A DNA stretch of 64,000 bases from AP-15 sp963733945 (GTDB taxonomy: Bacteria; Pseudomonadota; Alphaproteobacteria; ATCC43930; CGMCC-115725). The notes below the pieces were generated by a model. That model searched no databases. It saw only the letters and a list, made by a program, of their open reading frames with translations, and was not told where the DNA came from. This document shows positions 1-8,444 of the stretch, in pieces. The translations under genes and the position numbers were made by a program. The stretch lies in the NCBI GenBank assembly GCA_963733945.1, contig CAVTFD010000011.1:124001-188000 (forward strand), in the 5' to 3' direction. Each line of letters begins with the position of its first letter. The stretch's first letter is position 1.

Positions 1-166
1 GCGCTTCGCGTGGCCGGCGTTGGAATGGCCTTTTTGGGTCGATATTGGCGAGCACCGCCGTGAACAAATTGTATTGGCGGCACATGCGCCATGTGTGACG
101 CCGCGAGACAAAAGCGGTAAAGGGTGCTGTAGCCCCCTCCGTATTTGTACCACATTAGATATCCGC

Positions 167-700
167 TTAGATATCCGCGGGGTCGGCGATGGCGACTGCG
201 AGATGTTCGTAGGACTCGCAAACAGCGCCACAGATCCCCTTGATCGCTTGCAGTTGGGCCTTCGCGCTCGCGAGATCGCCCTTGAGGAGATAAGCCTCGC
301 CGAGGTATTCGCGGACCTGCGCATAGTGCGGATCGAGCGCAACCGACTTCAGATAGTAGCCGATCCCCTCGTCGACCCGTCCCATTTTGCGCGTCGCATA
401 GCCGCGGTAATTGAGGGCGACCGCGGTATTCGGGTCTTTCAGCAGGTCGAGCACGTCCAGCGCCTCGCGGTAGCGTCCGGCCTTGACCAGCGCGTAGGCG
501 TAATCGGTCAGCGCCTTATCGGGCAGCACCCCGTTCTCCGCCTTGACGCACTTTTGGCTCCTGCTGTCCCATACTTGGCCTTTGTCGCAGGTCGTCGAGT
601 CCGACTTGTCGTTTCCGCTTCCGCCGCCGTCCGCAAGGGCCGGACCGGCCGCGATCAAGCAAAGTCCGAACGCCGCCGCAAGGAATGCCTCGGTTCTCAT
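167..700 (-). CDS. Secreted tetratricopeptide-repeat protein
   Basis: The 177-residue product starts with a clear Sec signal peptide (hydrophobic run to about residue 21, ending ALADGGG), so it is probably periplasmic. A Cys pair in the segment CDKGQVWDSRSQKC may form a disulfide. Residues about 65-155 form two to three TPR-like helical hairpins (LTDYAYALVKAGRYREAL, LNYRGYATRKMGRVDEGI and REYLGEAYLLKGDLASA). TPR proteins are generally protein-binding scaffolds; nothing shows the partner. It is transcribed alone, with about 97 bp separating it from the end of pheA on the same strand. The family assignment is good and the specific role unknown. Confidence 0.8.
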   Translation of the reverse strand: MRTEAFLAAAFGLCLIAAGPALADGGGSGNDKSDSTTCDKGQVWDSRSQKCVKAENGVLPDKALTDYAYALVKAGRYREALDVLDLLKDPNTAVALNYRGYATRKMGRVDEGIGYYLKSVALDPHYAQVREYLGEAYLLKGDLASAKAQLQAIKGICGAVCESYEHLAVAIADPADI

Positions 701-797
701 GAAATCCTCCGTCGCTGATGCACGGATCGGGGACGCTTCGCGCCCGACATCATCGGCCCCGCCTGCTTCCGAATCAACGACTGCTCAGCAGGCCCGT

Positions 798-1679
798 TTA
801 TTCCGCACCGTCGGAGGCGGCGATGCGCAGCGCGTGGGCGGGGTAGACGCCGAGGATCTTCACCTCGCGCGAAAAAAAGGCGAGTTCCTCGAGCGCCAGC
901 GCCAGCGGCCGGTCCTCGGGATGGGCCTCGACATCGGCGTAGAACTGCGTCGCCGCGAACGCGCCGCCGACCATGTAGCTTTCGAGCTTGGTCATGTTGA
1001 CGCCGTTGGTCGCGAACCCGCCCATCGCCTTGTAAAGCGCCGCCGGCACGTTACGCACCCGAAACAGAAAGGTGGTCACGGTCGGCGTCCCGCGCGCCGG
1101 CCGCAGCGGCTCGCGCGACATGATCAAAAATCGGGTGGTGTTGTGTTCGGCGTCCTCGATATTCCCCTTCAACGAGACGAGGCCATAAATTTGCCCGGCT
1201 AGCTCGGAGGCGATGACGGCCACAGTAGGGTCGCGGCGCTCGGCAAGTTCCGCCGCGGCTCCGGCGGTATCGGCGGCGACGACCGGAGTGACGCCGAGCG
1301 CGCGGATAATGTTTCGGCACTGCGACAGCGCGTGGACGTGGCTTTTGACCGTGCGGATTTCTTCCAAGCTCGCGCCCGGTACGGCCAGCAGGTAATGGTT
1401 CACCCTCTCGAAGTGCTCGCCGATGATGTGCAGTCCCGATTCGGGCATCAGGTGGTGGATGTCGGCGACCCGACCCGCGACCGAATTCTCGATCGGGATC
1501 ATCGCCAGCCGAGCCGGGCCTTCGCGCACAGCGGCAAACGCGTCCTCGAACTGGGCGCAGGGTAGGGTCGCCATCTCCGGAAAGACCCGGCGGCAGGCTA
1601 GGTCGGAATAGGCTCCGAACGCGCCCTGGAACGAGATCGTCCGCTCCGGGGCGGTGAAATCGAGCTTCGGTTCCGTCAT
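798..1679 (-). CDS. pheA: Prephenate dehydratase
   Basis: This 293-residue protein converts prephenate to phenylpyruvate in phenylalanine synthesis. The N-terminal periplasmic-binding-like catalytic domain shows the family motifs ISFQGAFGAYSD (residues about 15-26), IPIENSVAGRV and, near residue 175, NTTRFLIM with the catalytic Thr-Arg region. A C-terminal ACT domain (about residues 200-280) contains the Phe-binding type segment MTKLESY, implying feedback inhibition by phenylalanine. There is no chorismate mutase domain, so it is the monofunctional form usual in alphaproteobacteria. The ATG overlaps the kdsB stop by 4 nt, so the two are translationally coupled. Confidence 0.96.
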   Translation of the reverse strand: MTEPKLDFTAPERTISFQGAFGAYSDLACRRVFPEMATLPCAQFEDAFAAVREGPARLAMIPIENSVAGRVADIHHLMPESGLHIIGEHFERVNHYLLAVPGASLEEIRTVKSHVHALSQCRNIIRALGVTPVVAADTAGAAAELAERRDPTVAVIASELAGQIYGLVSLKGNIEDAEHNTTRFLIMSREPLRPARGTPTVTTFLFRVRNVPAALYKAMGGFATNGVNMTKLESYMVGGAFAATQFYADVEAHPEDRPLALALEELAFFSREVKILGVYPAHALRIAASDGAE

Positions 1680-2443
1680 CCTGTTTTCATCTGTTGCATC
1701 AATTGACGGGCGCGTTCGAGATCGGCGGGGGTGTCGACCTGCACGCCGAGGCGGACAGCCTCGACCAGGCTCACGGAGATGCGCATTCCGGCTTCGAGCG
1801 CGCGCAATTGCTCCAGGCGCTCACGCTGTTCGAGGACGCCGCGCGGCAGCCCGACAAAGCGTTCGAGCGCCGCGCGGCGATAAGCGTAAAGCCCGATATG
1901 CTCGTAACGTGGTCCTTCGCCCCACGGCACCACCGCCTTGCTGAAATAGAGCGCTCGCGCCGGTCGGGCCGTCTCGACGAAACCGGCGACGACCTTGTTG
2001 ACGCTGGTGTCGGCGAGTGCCGCGTCATTTTCGATCACGGCGGCGAGGGTCGCGATGTCGATTTCCGGATCGGCGAGCCCGGCGACGGCTATCCGCACCG
2101 CCGAAGGGTCCAGCATCGGCAGATCGCCCTGCACATTGATGACCGCGTCGTGCGCGCGGCCGGGATCGATGCGCGTGATCGCTTGGTGGATACGGTCCGA
2201 GCCGGTCGGGAGCTGCGGATCGGTCAACACCGCGCGGCCGCCGGCCGCCTCGACGACATCGGCGATTTCACGGTCGCCGCAGGCTACGACGACCGGTCCT
2301 GCCTCGGCCGCCAGCGCGCGGCGCCAGACATGGATGATCATCGGAGTTCCGGCGATGTCGGCGAGCGGCTTCCCGGGAAGGCGCGACGCCGCCAAACGGG
2401 CGGGGATCAGAATGATCGGGTTCTTTGGCAGCGCGTTATCCAC
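1676..2443 (-). CDS. kdsB: 3-deoxy-manno-octulosonate cytidylyltransferase (CMP-KDO synthetase)
   Basis: The enzyme activates KDO with CTP for lipopolysaccharide inner-core synthesis, so the host makes KDO-containing LPS. The N-terminal nucleotide-binding motif IPARLAASRLPGKPLADI and the motif NVQGDLPMLDP are typical. The frame stays open to 2557, but the extra N-terminal residues have no family similarity; the GTG at 2443, ten residues before the IPAR motif, gives 255 residues, the usual length. It lies upstream of and overlaps pheA. It is divergent from the cytochrome c gene, with about 130 bp between the chosen starts. Confidence 0.95.
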   Translation of the reverse strand: MDNALPKNPIILIPARLAASRLPGKPLADIAGTPMIIHVWRRALAAEAGPVVVACGDREIADVVEAAGGRAVLTDPQLPTGSDRIHQAITRIDPGRAHDAVINVQGDLPMLDPSAVRIAVAGLADPEIDIATLAAVIENDAALADTSVNKVVAGFVETARPARALYFSKAVVPWGEGPRYEHIGLYAYRRAALERFVGLPRGVLEQRERLEQLRALEAGMRISVSLVEAVRLGVQVDTPADLERARQLMQQMKTG

Positions 2444-2574
2444 GAATTCTCGCGAACGGATCGGGCAGCGACAACATGCCCGGTTCGTGCCATCGCCGGA
2501 AGCGTGATAATTCATTTGAGTCGCCGGGAGGAATTGGATCTGCTGCCGGCCCGACACGGTCGGAAGGGTCGTCG

Positions 2575-3099
2575 ATGTCGTCTTTCGAGTGGAACAAGAT
2601 CATTGCCTCGGTACTCACCGCGCTGATCATCGCGATGGTGGCCGGGATTCTCTCGAACATGCTCGTCCGGCCAAAACCGCTTGAAAAGCCGGTCTTTGTC
2701 ATCGCCGGCGCCGAGTCGACTGCAACTGCTTCGACCGAGCAAGCCGCGGCTCCCCCTAAGCTGGAGCCGATTACCCCACTGCTGGCCAAGGCCGACCCGA
2801 AAAGAGGCCAGCAGCTGACGACGGTCTGCCAGGCGTGTCATACTTTCGACAAGGGCGGGCCGAACAGGATCGGACCGAATTTGTGGGGCATAACGATCGA
2901 GGGCATGGCCGAGGTCCCGAACTATCAATTTTCCGACGTAATGGAAGCGCACAAGGGGCAAAAGTGGACTGTCGAGGAGCTCAATGAATGGTTGGACAAC
3001 CCACAGCACTTTATGCCGGGCACCAAGATGACGTTTGCCGGATTCCCCAAGGCGGAGAACCGTGCTGACGTCATCGCTTACTTGCAGACCTTGAAATAG
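2575..3099 (+). CDS. Membrane-anchored c-type cytochrome
   Basis: The 174-residue protein has an N-terminal membrane anchor (about residues 9-30, IIASVLTALIIAMVAGILSN), a Pro/Ala-rich linker, then a class I cytochrome c domain with one heme site, VCQACHTF, and a distal Met ligand in FMPGTKMTF. This is the layout of the CycM/cytochrome c552-like family, which passes electrons from the bc1 complex to the terminal oxidase. An upstream in-frame ATG at 2425 was rejected because the added 50 residues are hydrophilic, overlap kdsB and would bury the anchor. The hisN-like gene follows after 3 nt. Confidence 0.93.
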   Translation: MSSFEWNKIIASVLTALIIAMVAGILSNMLVRPKPLEKPVFVIAGAESTATASTEQAAAPPKLEPITPLLAKADPKRGQQLTTVCQACHTFDKGGPNRIGPNLWGITIEGMAEVPNYQFSDVMEAHKGQKWTVEELNEWLDNPQHFMPGTKMTFAGFPKAENRADVIAYLQTLK

Positions 3100-3102
3100 A
3101 CC

Positions 3103-3882
3103 GTGCGCTTTTCGGAGCTCGACAGGTTCCTCGCGCTCGCATGTGAATTGGCCGACGCGGCGGGAGCGGAGGTCCGGCCGCATTTCCGCCAGCGCCTTAG
3201 GGTCGAGGATAAATCAGACCTGACCCCGGTGACCGCCGCCGACCGCGCCGCGGAGCTCGCGATGCGCAGGCTGATCGAGAACAGCTTTCCGGATCACGGG
3301 ATCGTCGGCGAGGAGTTCGGCCGAGTGCGCGAAGGGGCCGAATTCGTCTGGGTTTTGGACCCGATCGACGGAACGAAATCCTTTATCAGCGGCGTGCCGC
3401 TGTTTGGGACCCTGATCGCGTTGACCCATGGCGGGCATCCGATCCTCGGCGTCATCGATCAGCCGATCTCGCGCGAGCGCTGGATCGGCGCGGCGGGGCG
3501 ACCGACGACATTGAACGGCGCGGCGATCCGCTGCCGGGCTTGTCCGGGGCTTGATGCGGCGACGCTCTTCGCGACAACGCCAGAGATGTTCCGCGGGCCG
3601 GACGCCGCCGCCTTCGCCCGGGTTTCGGCCGCGGTCAAACTCGTGCGCTTTGGCGCCGATTGCTACGCCTACGGGCTACTCGCCGCCGGGTTTGTCGATC
3701 TCGTCCTTGAAGCCAGCCTCAAGCCCTACGATTTTTGCGCGATGATTCCGATCGTCGAGGGAGCCGGAGGCGTGGCGACAGACTGGCGCGGAGCAAGGCT
3801 TGGCCTGGCCTCGGACGGCCGCGTCCTGGTCGCCGGCGACCACTATGCGCACGAGGCGGCGCTGGCGCTCCTCGACGGGTAA
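3103..3882 (+). CDS. hisN: Inositol-monophosphatase-family phosphatase, probably histidinol-phosphatase
   Basis: 259 residues with a GTG start 3 nt after the cytochrome c stop. The metal-binding motifs of the family are present: EEFG near residue 70, WVLDPIDGTKSFI near residue 88 and the C-terminal PYDFCAMIPIVEGAGG. The DGTKSF variant and the overall length match HisN-type histidinol-phosphatases, which make L-histidinol for histidine synthesis. Inositol-monophosphatase or CysQ-like activity cannot be excluded from sequence. The linkage to a cytochrome c gene gives no functional clue. Confidence 0.85.
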   Translation: MRFSELDRFLALACELADAAGAEVRPHFRQRLRVEDKSDLTPVTAADRAAELAMRRLIENSFPDHGIVGEEFGRVREGAEFVWVLDPIDGTKSFISGVPLFGTLIALTHGGHPILGVIDQPISRERWIGAAGRPTTLNGAAIRCRACPGLDAATLFATTPEMFRGPDAAAFARVSAAVKLVRFGADCYAYGLLAAGFVDLVLEASLKPYDFCAMIPIVEGAGGVATDWRGARLGLASDGRVLVAGDHYAHEAALALLDG

Positions 3883-3897
3883 GCCGATCGCGGGGAC

Positions 3898-5733
3898 ATG
3901 GGCATGCGCACAGTATCGGCTATCGCCGTCGGCATCTTCCTGTTGCTTACGGCCGGCAGCGCCACAGCGGCACCGAGCGAGGGCATGTCGCTGTTCGGCG
4001 ATCTCAAATACGGACCCGGCTTTACTCATTTCGATTACACCAATCCGCAGGCGCGGAAGGGCGGTACGATCCGCTATTCGGCGATCGGCACCTTCGACAC
4101 CTTGAACCCGTTCGTGATCAAGGGCGTGCCAGCGGCAGGGATCGGTCTGATCTTCGACACGTTGGCGGCCGTTGCCTCCGACGAACCGGCGAGCGAATAC
4201 GGGCTCGTTGCCAAGACCATCGATCTCGCGCCGGACAAATTATCGGTGCTCTACACCTTGCGCCAGGAAGCGCGCTTTCATGACGGCACCCCGATAACCC
4301 CCGCCGACGTGATCTGGACCTTCGACGCTTTGCGCAGCAAAGGCCAACCCTTGTACCGCTCCTATTATGGCGACGTGACCAAGGTCGTCCAGGAAGGCGA
4401 TCACGGCGTCCGCTTTTATTTCAAATCGACGAAAAACCGTGAATTGCCTCAGATTCTCGGCGAGATGCCGGTTTTGTCAAAGGCGTATTGGTCGGGTCGC
4501 GATTTCGAGAAGACCACGCTCGACCCGCCGCTCGGCAGCGGCCCCTACACGATCGAGTCGGTCGATCCCGGACGCTCGATCACCTATCGCCGAGTCAAGG
4601 ATTATTGGGCCGCCGATCTCCCGGTCAACAAAGGACGCTATAATGTCGACACAATTCGCTACGATTATTATCGCGACGCCACCATCGCGCTCGAAGCGTT
4701 CAAGGCCGGCCAATACGACGTCCGGCAGGAGAATTCCTCGAAGGCTTGGGCGACCGGCTATGACAGCCCGGCACTGCGCGCGGGCCTGATCAAAAAGGAG
4801 CAGATCCCAAACGGGCTGCCAAGCGGAATGCAGGGACTGGGCTACAATTTGCGGCGGCCGCTGTTTCAGGATCCGCGAGTGCGCGAAGCGTTGGCCTATG
4901 CGTTTGACTTCGAATGGTCAAACAAGAATTTGTTTTACGGCGCCTATCATCGCACCCGCAGCTATTTCGACAACTCCGAATTGGCCGCGACCGGCGTGCC
5001 GCAGGGGCAGGAACTCGAGGTTCTGAACAAATATCGCGGGCAAATCCCCGATGCCGTATTTACGACGGAATACGATCCGCCGAAATACGACGGCTCCGGA
5101 AATATCCGTGACGGGCTGCACAAGGCAATCAAACTGCTGATGGCGGCGGGCTGGACCTTTAAGGGTGAACAGCTGGTCAATGCCAAGACAGGAGAGCCTT
5201 TCGAGTTCGAGATTTTGCTCAACGACCCCATATACGAGCGCATTGTCCTGCCGTTCACCCAAAACCTCGCCCGAATGGGCATTAAGACGAGAGTGCGCAC
5301 GGTCGATCCCGCGCAGTACGAAAGGCGAATGGAGACCTTCGATTTCGACATGGCGGTGGTGTTGTTTCCGCAGTCCTTATCGCCCGGGAACGAGCAACGC
5401 GATTTCTTCGGCTCGGCCGCAGCAGACCAGCGGGGCAGTCAGAATGTTCTGGGGATCAAGAGCCCGGTCATCGATCAACTGATCGAGGGGTTGATCAACT
5501 CGCCCGACCGTGTAAGCCTTGTCGCCCATACCCGCGCGCTCGACCGGGTTCTGCAGTATGGATACTACGTAATACCACAGTTTCATCTCAACGCATTTCG
5601 GGTCGCCTATTGGGACAAGTTCCGCCGCCCGGCGATCTCGCCCAAATACGCCCTCGGCTTCGACACCTGGTGGGTCGACCCGACCGCCGAGAAATCCGTC
5701 GAGGCAAAAAAGGGCGAGGTGTTGAAGCAGTGA
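3898..5733 (+). CDS. yejA: ABC transporter periplasmic solute-binding protein, family 5 (YejA-like)
   Basis: 611 residues with a signal peptide (cleavage likely after ATAA, about residue 25). Family 5 binding proteins capture peptides, opines or related solutes. The early segment KYGPGFTHFDYTNPQARKGG is typical of the YejA branch, which starts with a description of the ligand-lobe hinge. Later blocks VIWTFDALRSKG, DPRVREALAYAFDF and the aromatic-rich C-terminus complete the fold. It is followed after 10 nt by a YejB-type permease, forming a transport operon. In YejABEF systems the substrate is peptide (for example microcin C-like); the ligand here is unknown. Confidence 0.88.
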   Translation: MGMRTVSAIAVGIFLLLTAGSATAAPSEGMSLFGDLKYGPGFTHFDYTNPQARKGGTIRYSAIGTFDTLNPFVIKGVPAAGIGLIFDTLAAVASDEPASEYGLVAKTIDLAPDKLSVLYTLRQEARFHDGTPITPADVIWTFDALRSKGQPLYRSYYGDVTKVVQEGDHGVRFYFKSTKNRELPQILGEMPVLSKAYWSGRDFEKTTLDPPLGSGPYTIESVDPGRSITYRRVKDYWAADLPVNKGRYNVDTIRYDYYRDATIALEAFKAGQYDVRQENSSKAWATGYDSPALRAGLIKKEQIPNGLPSGMQGLGYNLRRPLFQDPRVREALAYAFDFEWSNKNLFYGAYHRTRSYFDNSELAATGVPQGQELEVLNKYRGQIPDAVFTTEYDPPKYDGSGNIRDGLHKAIKLLMAAGWTFKGEQLVNAKTGEPFEFEILLNDPIYERIVLPFTQNLARMGIKTRVRTVDPAQYERRMETFDFDMAVVLFPQSLSPGNEQRDFFGSAAADQRGSQNVLGIKSPVIDQLIEGLINSPDRVSLVAHTRALDRVLQYGYYVIPQFHLNAFRVAYWDKFRRPAISPKYALGFDTWWVDPTAEKSVEAKKGEVLKQ

Positions 5734-5743
5734 GAAGCTACCG

Positions 5744-6841
5744 ATGATCGCTTACGCATTGCGGCGGGTGCTGCTGATCATCCCGACCCTGTTCGCGATC
5801 ATGGTGGTGAATTTCGTGATCGTCCAAGCCGCGCCCGGCGGACCGGTCGAGCAAATGATCGCACGGCTGAAGGGAGAGAATGTCAGCGCCACCGAGCGCG
5901 TCAGCGGCGGCACCGGCGAGATCAAGGCGGCGGCGGCCTCCGGCGCCGCCGTCAACTCGCGCTATCGGGGCGCACGCGGCCTCGACCCGGCGCTGATCAA
6001 GCAGCTCGAAAAGCAATACGGCTTCGACAAACCGCCTTTGACCCGGTTTGTGCTGATGATGCGCAACTACCTGACCTTCGATTTCGGCACCAGTTTTTTC
6101 CGCGACGAGCGCGTCGTGGATTTGATCAAAGCGAAATTGCCGGTGTCGATTTCGATCGGGCTGTGGACGACCTTGATCACCTATCTGGTTTCGATCCCGC
6201 TCGGCATTCGCAAGGCGGTGCGTGACGGCAGCCGGTTCGACGTGTGGACGAGTGCGGTCATCATCGTCGGCTATGCGGTGCCAAGCTTTTTATTCGCGGT
6301 ATTGCTGATCGTGCTGTTCGCCGGCGGCAGCTATCTGTCGATCTTTCCCCTGCGCGGGCTGGTCAGCGACAATTGGGCCTCGCTGTCCTGGCCGATGCGC
6401 ATCGCCGATTATTTCTGGCACATCGCCCTGCCGATCACCGCGTTGGTGATCTCGGGGTTCGCAACCCTGACGATGCTGACCAAGAACTGCTTTCTCGACG
6501 AGATCAACAAGCAGTACGTGCTGACCGCGCGCGCCAAGGGGCTGACCGAGCACCGCGTGCTCTACGGTCACGTCTTCCGGAACGCGATGTTGCTCGTTGT
6601 CGCCGGATTTCCGGCGGCGCTGGTGGGCATCCTTTTCACCGGGGCGCTGTTGATCGAGGTGATCTTTTCGCTCGATGGCCTGGGCTTGTTGGGTTTCGAG
6701 GCGGCGATCAACCGCGACTATCCGATCATGTTCGGCACGCTCTATGTGTTCACGTTGATCGGCCTGCTGCTAAAGCTGGTCAGCGACCTGACCTATATGC
6801 TGATCGACCCACGGATCGATTTCGCCACCCGGCGGGCCTGA
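5744..6841 (+). CDS. yejB: ABC transporter permease (YejB-like)
   Basis: A 365-residue inner-membrane permease of the DppB/YejB type: an N-terminal helix (ALRRVLLIIPTLFAIMVVNF), a long periplasmic loop typical of YejB (about residues 40-100) and a five-helix core with the EAA coupling motif around TARAKGLTEHRVLYGHVFRNA. The C-terminus SDLTYMLIDPRIDF is the usual YejB end. The gene follows yejA closely, but no second permease (yejE) or ATPase (yejF) follows; a DUF433 gene comes next. The transporter is thus incomplete here, or borrows subunits from another locus. Confidence 0.9.
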   Translation: MIAYALRRVLLIIPTLFAIMVVNFVIVQAAPGGPVEQMIARLKGENVSATERVSGGTGEIKAAAASGAAVNSRYRGARGLDPALIKQLEKQYGFDKPPLTRFVLMMRNYLTFDFGTSFFRDERVVDLIKAKLPVSISIGLWTTLITYLVSIPLGIRKAVRDGSRFDVWTSAVIIVGYAVPSFLFAVLLIVLFAGGSYLSIFPLRGLVSDNWASLSWPMRIADYFWHIALPITALVISGFATLTMLTKNCFLDEINKQYVLTARAKGLTEHRVLYGHVFRNAMLLVVAGFPAALVGILFTGALLIEVIFSLDGLGLLGFEAAINRDYPIMFGTLYVFTLIGLLLKLVSDLTYMLIDPRIDFATRRA

Positions 6842-6918
6842 CGCAGCGGACGCCCGAATGTATACTGGCCCACGGCGCGCAAGTCGGACGAAGCTGTCGA
6901 ATATCTTTGAGGCGGGAC

Positions 6919-7137
6919 ATGGCCATTGATCGGATCACCTTCGAGCCGGGGAAGATGGGGGGCCGTGCTTGCGTTCGGGGCCTTCGGATTACCGTCGGGT
7001 TGATCGTCTCATTGGTCGCGGAAGGGGTTCCTTTCGAGGAACTCTTGACCGACTATCCGGACCTGGAAGCCGAGGATATTCGACAATCCCTGGCTTATGC
7101 CGCGTGGCTGGCGCGGGAAGAGGTGGTCCCGGTCTAA
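6919..7137 (+). CDS. DUF433-family protein, probable antitoxin
   Basis: 72 residues starting at the ATG preceded by GGCGGG. The motifs MGGRACVRGLRITV, the spaced acidic residues FEELLTDYPDLEAEDI and the helix SLAYAAWLAREE are diagnostic of DUF433, small DNA-binding-like proteins usually paired with a DUF5615 PIN-like partner in predicted toxin-antitoxin pairs. The expected partner follows after 7 nt but is decayed. The upstream open frame reaching back to 6244 is only the yejB shadow. Confidence 0.85.
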   Translation: MAIDRITFEPGKMGGRACVRGLRITVGLIVSLVAEGVPFEELLTDYPDLEAEDIRQSLAYAAWLAREEVVPV

Positions 7138-7144
7138 GCCGGGG

Positions 7145-7426
7145 ATGCGCTTTCTGCTCGATATGAACCTTCCGCCGGCGATGGCGGAATGGATGCGATC
7201 CGATGGGCTCGACGCGGTGCATGTCCGCGATCTTGGTCAGGCGCAATATCCAGATTACGAGATTTTCGCTCATGCGGTTCTGCTGAGGCTGCGCTTGGCG
7301 CAGCACTCCTATTTGCAAGACCGCCTCCGCGCTGCGTTGGTCGAGGCGGCCTAGGCGTTACAGGCGGGCGCAATTGTCCTCGTCGAGGATGCCCGGATCC
7401 GCATCCGGCGGCCTCTGAACGACTGA
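7145..7426 (+). pseudogene. Decayed DUF5615 (PIN-like) toxin partner
   Basis: The frame begins with the family N-terminus MRFLLDMNLPPAMAEWMRSD and VRDLGQAQYPDYEIFAHA, then jumps directly to the late-family segment VLLRLR, so about 25-35 central residues carrying the second acidic motif are missing. A TAG stop follows EAA at 7352-7354, and the same frame then continues with ALQAGAIVLVEDARIRIRR to a TGA at 7424-7426, the normal C-terminus. Both an internal in-frame deletion and a nonsense codon are therefore visible. With the central active-site region lost, the protein is probably inactive. Confidence 0.8.
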
Positions 7427-7538
7427 AAACGAGCGTCGCGCGGTCCGCCGGTTACCGCGCTCGCGAATATTGCGTCCCCCGGGAAAGCCGCGGCATGGGT
7501 TACAGCCCGTCGCCGCCCGGCGGGCCCGACCGCCAGCC

Positions 7539-8438
7539 TCACAGGCCGACGAGACGCGCACTCTCCGCCCACAGCCGGCGGGCGAGATCGGCGTCGAGTG
7601 CGACCGGGTCGGGACGCGCCAGCGCCTTGCGGACGACATAACCGCCGTGAAAGGGCGCTGGGTCGGGCACCGTTGCCAGGAACACCGATGTCTCGGCGCC
7701 CTTTTCGGCGCTGATCATGAACGGTTTCGCCAGCCGCCAGCCGAAGTCGACAATGCCGCCACGCTGCGCCAGCGTGGTCGCGACAACGCCGGGATGAAGG
7801 GAGGTTGCAACAACTCCCGAACCTTGGAGCTGCGCCGCCAGTTCGCGGGTAAACAGGATGTTGCACAGCTTGGAGCGGTTATAAGCCTTCAACATCGACC
7901 AATCGCGAGGACCGGTAATCGTCGCAAGGTCGATGCGAGCACCGTGATGGGCGCGCGAGGCGACGGTGACGATCCGCGCCGGCGCCGAGGCCTTCAGCCG
8001 GTCGAGCAGCAGATTGGTCAGCAGGAACGGCGCCAGGTGGTTGACCGCGAAGGTCATCTCATACCCGTCCGCCGACCTCTCGAATTTCGGTGAAAACAGC
8101 CCGGCGTTGTTGACCAGGAGATCGAGCCGGTCGTGCCGTGACAGGATCTCGCCGGCCAGGCGGCGCACTTCGGCCAACGAGGCGAAGTCCGCGAGCGCCG
8201 TCTCGACCTGTGCTCCGCTCGCTCGCTCGGCCACGAAGCGGCGTGCCGCCTCGGTGCGGGCGGGGTCGCGGCCGGTCATGACGACCCGCATGCCGGTGCG
8301 TGCCAGACCCAATGCCGTGTAAAGCCCGATCCCGGAACTCGCCCCGGTAACGACGCCGGTCGGCGGCGCCGGTTCTTCCCTCGCCTCGCTGGTGGGGAGA
8401 GAGCCGGGGACGGGGGCTTCGGACGCGGACGCCGGCAC
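7539..8438 (-). CDS. Short-chain dehydrogenase/reductase
   Basis: 299 residues with a classical SDR Rossmann fold: TGASSGIG nucleotide-binding motif near residue 33, NNAG near residue 110, and a YNRSK catalytic Tyr/Lys pair near residue 190. The segment NHLAPFLLTNLLLDRL and the RAHHGA stretch after the catalytic Ser resemble retinol-dehydrogenase/WWOX-type SDRs, which use NADP(H). The start is a GTG and the first 27 residues are Pro/Ala/Glu-rich, so a later start is possible. It lies 6 nt after nudC on the same strand. The substrate is unknown. Confidence 0.88.
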   Translation of the reverse strand: MPASASEAPVPGSLPTSEAREEPAPPTGVVTGASSGIGLYTALGLARTGMRVVMTGRDPARTEAARRFVAERASGAQVETALADFASLAEVRRLAGEILSRHDRLDLLVNNAGLFSPKFERSADGYEMTFAVNHLAPFLLTNLLLDRLKASAPARIVTVASRAHHGARIDLATITGPRDWSMLKAYNRSKLCNILFTRELAAQLQGSGVVATSLHPGVVATTLAQRGGIVDFGWRLAKPFMISAEKGAETSVFLATVPDPAPFHGGYVVRKALARPDPVALDADLARRLWAESARLVGL

Positions 8439-8444
8439 GGCGGC

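Noticed and set aside
7145..7426. Stop-codon readthrough or recoding in the DUF5615 gene
   Set aside because: The internal deletion removes the active-site region as well, so readthrough of the TAG would not give a working protein.
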